Source of the DNA: Ursus arctos
Taxonomy: Eukaryota > Chordata > Mammalia > Carnivora > Ursidae
Direction: 5' to 3'
NCBI RefSeq assembly: GCF_023065955.2
Contig: NW_026623100.1
Location: 10,517,001 to 10,581,000 of the forward strand
Length of the DNA stretch: 64,000 nt
Positions 58,309 through 64,000 of the stretch are shown here, piece by piece. Position numbers and translations under genes: made by a program. The notes under the pieces were generated by a model. The model saw only the letters and a program-made list of their open reading frames with translations. It searched no databases and had not been told where the DNA came from. Positions within the stretch are counted from its first letter, which is position 1. Each line of letters starts with the position of its first letter.

Positions 58309-60735
58309 GCTGGAAAGAATGGTTTCTCACTCATAACATAGTGATACATCAGAAATAAAAATTGCTACTAGGATAAACTTACAGAACATTTGTAGGGTGA
58401 GGCATGTTAAAAATGTTTAGCTCATTTTCAGAGTTTGGGTATAATCAAAAAACATTTGTGTTTTTATCATTGCTATATCGTTGCTTTAGGAAGAAAAAAA
58501 ATCTATTTCTTGATTTAAGTGTGTTTGTGGTAGTTTAAAACTCCTCCTGGGTCCCGGTGCCCACTGAGACGTGGCTTCTTCCCACAGGCAGAATGATTTG
58601 ACACAGTGAAGCATGACGTCCTCTCTTATACTTCACTGAGAAATCATCAGAGGACTCCATTATTTTTTTCTTAGGTGAGATTTTTTGGTCAGTAGGGGGG
58701 AAATAAAGTGGGTTTTCAAATCAGGGAATTCTGGAAAGTAACGTGTCCCAGAGGCAGGCACGTGGCGGCTTGAGGAAAGCCAGTCCCTCCGCCTGGTTGT
58801 TGCCAGGCGCTCGCCGGATGCTTGTCCCTGTGCTCATGTGCGCAGTTCGGGGAACTGGGTGGGAGTGAGCTGCTTCTGCTTCAGGCTGTTTGGATTCAGG
58901 GTGCTGGCTCTGCTGGCTTGCAGGAAGCCTCAGGGAGCTCTTGCCCGCCTCTGCGCGGTCCCGGAGACTAGGTTTCCAATGGGAGGGAGGCTGAGCCCAC
59001 CGCATGGCAGATGGGAGCGCGCCTGGTCTGTGAGTACAGTCGCCCTGCCCCGACGTGCATGAGGCAGGTGAGTGTGCCAGTGTGACCTGCTGTATAGGTG
59101 CGCCCCGAGGGGAAGGGCTTCGTTGTCTCAGGATGCTGAGCTCCCCAGAGGAGACAGTGGTAAAGCTGGTTGTGGACACTAGGACATTTAGTACATTTTC
59201 CTTAATAGGTGTGGTAAACTTGGAACCTCTTGGCTTGTCTTAGAGAGACGACCTGTAGACCGGGATGTGTCCTCTGCATGAAGCGGTGACAGTTGACTGG
59301 GGAATACCAAATCCATAGGCCAGGGAGTGACTCAGAGTTGCAGAGTTTAGGGAGGCAGACCATGCTAAGTCCCTAGAGTTGGCCTTCTCAGGGTGTTTCT
59401 GCCCAGTGGGGAGACCCTTATCTAGTGCAGGACCCTAGGCCCTGCCGAACTTTCCCTCCAACTCGACGGGTGGTCAGGCCCTGGCCGTAGCCAGCGATCT
59501 CTCCTCTACCAAGCTCATTCAGCACTGCTTTGAAAGCTGACAGCCTGGTTTGCAAATTTAGGACGGCAGATCCGTCTGCTCTGGAGACCAGCACACCTGC
59601 ACCCGGGGCTCTGGAGACACCTTCCTGGCGCCCACACGCTCAGGAAGCGTGCTCAGTACACGGGAGATAAGCTGTGCGTGGAGGTCTCCAGTGAGTGCTT
59701 TTCACCGTCTTAGGGGAGAAAGGGTTTTGGCTTTTTTTTCTGGCTGTGGGGCGGGGGCCTCGTTTGCCTTCTCCCTGGGCCTGACCCTGGGCCTTGTGGG
59801 CCAGAACATGTGTGAAGGCTTCCAGGACCCCCTCACCATAGGACTGGCAACATTCAGAGAGGCGAGCCCGCTCCCGTGTCTGTGACTACATCTGTCCCGA
59901 CTCCTTTCAGTGATTCCATGGGGGTTGACATCTAAATCTCATTTGCATGTGTTTCCAAGTTACGTGTTAGGGTTGGTGAGCCTCCGAATAACTAACTCCA
60001 TCATTGCGTCTGCAGACCTTCGTAACGTTCTCTGTCGTTGTCCAGGCATGAAACATTTTGCTGGGATGTGTTCCTTGGCTTCTCTCCTGTTCATGCCTTA
60101 CTACTTCAGCTCGTTCTTGGGTTCCTTGCGAGGAGAGGCCGTATTTGATTCTGGCTTGTGCTGCTGGGCACAGCATGTTCTCAGCCAGCTGTCGTTCACA
60201 CTCGCTGACGCTGGATTAATCTCGCTGAGGATTCGCACCCAGACGAGGTCCACCCGTTTTGCCCACCCTGGACTCTGGTAAAGATCTAGCCCCACGTCTA
60301 GATTCGCATCTCTAGACTCTGTCATTTTTGTGATTCAGGACTTCATGAACAGACGGAAGGATTCCTTGTGGAGTGTGGGCTCCGTGGTCCGATGCGATAG
60401 CTTTATGTGTGGTTGCATCATACACAGGGAAGCATCTTGGATAAGATGCTCAGTGGATGTGACCTCAGCCTGCGGCCCCCTGACTGAGGCGCTGGTGCTG
60501 TGTCAGGACCCCCAGGCCACCTGGGATGTCTACTCCGTCCTCCAGGGCCCTGAGCTCTGGAGAAAGGGAGCCGTGGGATGATGGTTTTGTAGATGCCCTG
60601 TGTACCAGGGATGGGCAGGCCCCTGGTGGGGAGACTGCTTTCTCTGCCACGTGGAAACCAAAGCTAGAAAACCATTTGTGCAATGCTGGCAACTTTTCTG
60701 CTGCTGCGGAGGCTCCAAGGCCTCCTCATGGTCGA
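58306..60735. other. Non-coding interval
   Basis: Unique or unrecognised sequence. Frames such as 58,721-59,179 (-) and 59,910-60,281 (+) overlap opposite-strand frames and have no splice framing. No promoter or repeat that I can defend. Confidence 0.45.
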
Positions 60736-60739
60736 AGTG

Positions 60740-60930
60740 GTCCCTGTTTATTGAGCCCTTTCTACGACCAGCCCCTGTGCCAACATATCTTCATTGAATT
60801 CTCAGCAACCTTGCAAGGAGGCATGGTCCCATTTCACAGATGAGAAAGCAGAGAGAGGCCACCTTGCTCTAAGTGGCAGAGCCAAGATGGAAACTCAGGG
60901 CCTGCAAAACCCTGTGTTTTTAAAGCCCTA
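60740..60930 (-). repeat. MIR SINE, antisense
   Basis: 'tttattgagccctttctacg', GGTCCCATTTCACAGATGAG and AGTGGCAGAGCCAAGATGGA keep antisense MIR order. Confidence 0.88.
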
Positions 60931-63280
60931 ACCCCCGCCCCCCAACTCCTTTCCTTGTTGAACCACTTCCTTCCCTAAGTGAGGAGAGGGGCGTGGGTCT
61001 TCTTCCTTCACCCAACCACTGCTCCGGTCACAGAAGGTGGAGCTGGATGCCAGGCTCCTTCTGAGACAGGGCTCCGTCCTGGCAGCCACCACCAGAGGGG
61101 AACCGAAACCACCTCTGATTGTTTCCTGTGGCTGATGAGTTCTGCCCAGCAAGGCTTTGGGAGGTGCGGATCTCTCCTTGGTTGGACTGGGGCCCGTGCA
61201 TCATTTTTGGGGTGCCAGTCAAGGTGGGATGACTGTGAGTGATTCTCCCGGGAGGCCTGCCCTCCTCTGTCCTTTATTAAACAGCCTCCCATCTCCCACC
61301 CCACAGGGACACGGTTGGCAGTCAGGCCCTGTGTCCCACCTCTGCTCTTTTTCAACCCTGGCTCCCTGCGACCCCTGGAAGAGCTGTTGCCGCATGGGTT
61401 TTGTGGCCTGGCTCTGGCAGTAGGGGAGAGCAGGGCACGTTGTACCCCGAGCCACCAGTCCAGCCCTCGCTTTCCTTTTGGGCCAAGATTTCCCAAACAC
61501 ACAGCAGGGGTCCCAGCCTCAGGTGCTCCATCATCAGGCCCGCACCAGCTTCCCAGCCTTTTTTCTTTCCTGTCCTCCCGAGTTGAGCCACACTTTTTCC
61601 TCCAATCTGATGGGGCCAGTCTATCTGCTGACCGCATCCTGCCCTTTGCTCTCAGGCACTTTCTCTGTGGCTGCACTGCCACCCCCACTCTGTTTCCTCA
61701 CCTGGACTTACCCTTACCTGTCCTTCGGAGTGGGGCTGCAGTCCACGTCTAAGCGTCCTCCCGGTGTTCCAGACCCAGAGTGATCTCGGCCACTGGCCCG
61801 TCCGTTTGTCACCTGCACACGTGCTGCCTTCAGGACATCTTTTCTTTCTCCCAGACATGTTTCCCTTTTTACATCTGTCCTATCCACGAAACTACAAGGT
61901 TGGATGTGGACTCGTGTTTTGTAATTTTTGTCATACTTGGGCACATACTAGATATTTTTCACTTTGAGAGAAAGGATTAACGTCTTGAGGTTGAGACCTT
62001 GTCTCACCCTTTTGCGTTGCCGAGCGGCAGGTGCCGTGCTGGGCTCAGGGCCGTTTGTTGTCAGTTGACAGGCTGTGGGAAGAAGAGCGGCTACATGGAG
62101 TTTCACTAGGATTGCAACCCGGGCTGAAGGGACCAGCTCATGTGGCAGGTTCCATGAGATGGAGGGTGTGTTTGTGGTATCCTGGCCGTGTCGGGGCCTG
62201 GTAGCCACAAGCTGACACTGGGTTTGTCCAGTCACCACACAGGCCTGGATTGTGACTCCCCTCTGGATTTCAGCCTCTGTCTTCCTCCTTTTGGAAAAAA
62301 ACACCCTTTCTGGCAGAAATTAGTGCATTCTTCTACTTAAAAAGAAAAAAAAAAGTGTGTGCAGTAGACTTCTGTGGTCCTATGTAGGAAAACAGGCTGC
62401 CCTCATGCTGTTTGAGCACAGCGGGGGCATTTCTATAGCGTTCGGCATTATGGTTCCCTGTGACGGGATACAGGGCCTCCCTTCCGCACATCCGTGGAGG
62501 CTCCATGCTGTGCTACTGGGTTGGAGGAGGCAGCAGGATGGTGTTTGGGGTCTGGAGGACCCCGCTGAGCTCTGGACAGTGTGGTCGCCACAGGCAGGTG
62601 CTGTGTCTGGGCAGACAAGGCCTGGCCCCAGGAAGTCAGGCTCTCAGCCGCAGCAAGCCCCTTTGAGCCAAGCGCACGTGACCTGGGCCCAGAGCATGCT
62701 CACGGTGGCCAGGTAAGAGGACTCCAGCCGTGGCCTGCCTGACCGAGATCCTGGAAGAGCTGATTCCGGCCCTCCCTTTTGTCAACTTCATGACATTTGT
62801 CATCCTAGCCTCGCAGCAGCACTCATCGCGTGATGCCATGCTTTGACGCTTTTCTTGTGGGCACATCTTCTTTCCTCCATAATCTTAGGGAAGTAAGGAC
62901 TCAATTCTCAAATCTCTTCAAGACCCCCATATTGCCTACTAAGTTGACTTGCACATGGCCCTTTCAATGAGTATTGATTGTTGACTGTCTTTTTTTCTTC
63001 TTTGTGTGTGAAAAAACAGTAAAACTCCCAACAGCCAGCAAAAAAACTCCATGCTCCAGACAAGTGATCCTTCAGCTGATCCCATAATCTTTGTATCTTG
63101 CTCTTCAGAGTAGTTAAACCCTAATATAATCAACTCTTCATTGTTATGTGTGAATTCACCATTTGGGGATTATATATGACAACTGTAAATCCCATATAAA
63201 CTTCCCCCATTGCTTAGCAAGCTTTGGGGCTCTGTGACCCACCTCACTGATAGTGAAAGTTTGAGGAGTACTGTGATTTA
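60931..63280. other. GC-moderate non-coding interval
   Basis: Longest frame 61,008-61,688 (-, 226 codons) overlaps several + frames and resembles nothing I know. 61,440-61,740 is pyrimidine-rich and may be an old L2-like piece. Composition becomes AT-rich after 62,880. Confidence 0.45.
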
Positions 63281-63454
63281 TTTAGTTTTTAAAAAGATTT
63301 TATTTATTTATTTGTTAGAGCACAAGCAGGGGGAGCAGTAGGCAGAGGGAGAGGCAGGCTCCCTGTTGAGCAGGACTCAGTCCCAGGACCCTGGGTGGTA
63401 CCATGACCTGAGCCGAAGGCAGACGCTTAGCCGACTGAGCCACCCAGGCGTCCC
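63281..63454 (-). mobile_element. SINEC: CAN-SINE (SINEC), antisense
   Basis: AAAAAGATTTTATTTATTTA start, 'gagcacaagcagggggagca', GGCAGGCTCCCTGTTGAGCA, 'ggtaccatgacctgagccga' and ACTGAGCCACCCAGGCGTCCC. TSD AGTACTGTGATTTA/AGTACTGTGGTTTA at 63,267 and 63,455. It lacks the GA-repeat block. Confidence 0.95.
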
Positions 63455-63468
63455 AGTACTGTGGTTTA

Positions 63469-64000
63469 AACTGAACTAAGCAAGTTGCAGTGAGGGAAGC
63501 CCACTGGCTGCAGGAAACCTCACAGTGGGCTCTAGGGCTTGGGGACCATCTGGAGCCCTGTCCCTTGAGGGCAGAGGGATGCACCACCTCTCTGTTCCCT
63601 GCACTGCGCTGTCTATATGCAGGCACTCAGCAATGTCTGCGGAAGAAATTGTCAGACAAGCATGCCATCCAGAGTAGTCTCGTAGCTTAGACTTCTCTCA
63701 GTTGCTGAATACATGAGTGCTCTGTGTTCCTTCTCCTCTCTTATTTTGTAAGAATGGTAAGGAAAACCAGTAACTAAGGCTTCATGGTATCGCCCAAGTT
63801 AAGTTTGTGAAGAATTAAAATAAAGGTTAATTTTTCTTCTTTTCCTTGGGTTCCGTGGGGCATCCCTAGGTTTAGGAGTTAAAAATGATCAAAAAAGTTA
63901 TACCCAATAGAGCCTTCAGGGCTTTAGTGTTTTACTAGTCTGTTTCAGCAGAAGTCACTGATTTTCTGGGTTTTTGTTATTAGGGATCTGGTTTGCTGCT
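63469..64000. other. Non-coding interval to window end
   Basis: About 63,560-63,655 has an L2/MIR-like 3' wording ('cccttgagggcagagggatg', 'tgcaggcactcagcaatgtc'). The remainder is AT-rich and unassigned. No exon is seen. Confidence 0.45.

Noticed and set aside
61008..61688. 226-codon minus frame
   Set aside because: Overlaps four + frames, has low-complexity stretches and no splice framing or recognised family.
1..64000. CRISPR array, operon, prophage or bacterial mobile system
   Set aside because: Repeat families and CpG depletion show a mammalian nuclear genome. Direct repeats found are TSDs, microsatellites or duplications without regular spacers.

Overview
This window is nuclear DNA from a mammal, almost certainly a caniform carnivore. 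The main evidence is 17 copies of the carnivore tRNA-Lys-derived SINE (SINEC/CAN-SINE). They have the typical head (GCCTGGGTGGCTCAG), A/B-box region, CT-rich stretch and AATAAA/AATCTT tail, and most are bounded by target-site duplications (TSDs). The copies at 29,278 and 55,131 have the head and body type (GGCACAGTGGTTAAGC, CTCTGCTATGAGCCTG) that I associate with bear/panda-like and other arctoid genomes. A short young L1 3' end at 3,973 is also carnivore-type. The exact species cannot be told from the sequence.

Layout. (1) 1-12.5 kb is AT-rich and mostly antisense L1 (3' UTR and ORF2 remnants), pierced by CAN-SINEs and small L1 insertions. (2) 12.5-25.5 kb is mixed unique DNA with two MaLR (MLT1-like) LTRs, MIR and L2 pieces and sense L1 3' ends. 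It holds a near-identical direct duplication of about 770 bp (18,640-19,411 and 21,527-22,299). (3) 25.49-25.73 kb is a tandem duplication of a 116-120 bp unit, each copy with its own (CA)n tract, directly against (4) a strong TATA-less CpG island at about 25.73-26.79 kb, the only convincing promoter-type element. (5) 26.8-64 kb is more GC-rich and dominated by old MIR and L2 remnants, scattered CAN-SINEs, one ERV-type LTR (37,442-38,034), a long degraded L1 (about 52.95-55.8 kb), a 26-nt G homopolymer and several simple repeats.

No protein-coding gene can be supported. The longest open frames lie in the CpG island or in GC-rich DNA, occur on both strands at once, often lack ATG starts and resemble no family I recognise. 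The most economical reading, which is inference, is the 5' end of a gene. Its CpG-island promoter and probably non-coding first exon lie near 26 kb, and either a long first intron or intergenic DNA follows to the right. On the + strand there are plausible splice donors at about 25,936, 26,540 and 26,765. Transcription direction is not proven.

The most useful second-look items are the near-identical 770-bp duplication, the duplicated CA-repeat block at the CpG-island edge, a 75-bp inverted (twin-primed) L1 insertion, a SINE nested in a SINE, the poly-G tract, and a few weak exon or regulatory candidates. I saw no new multi-gene system.
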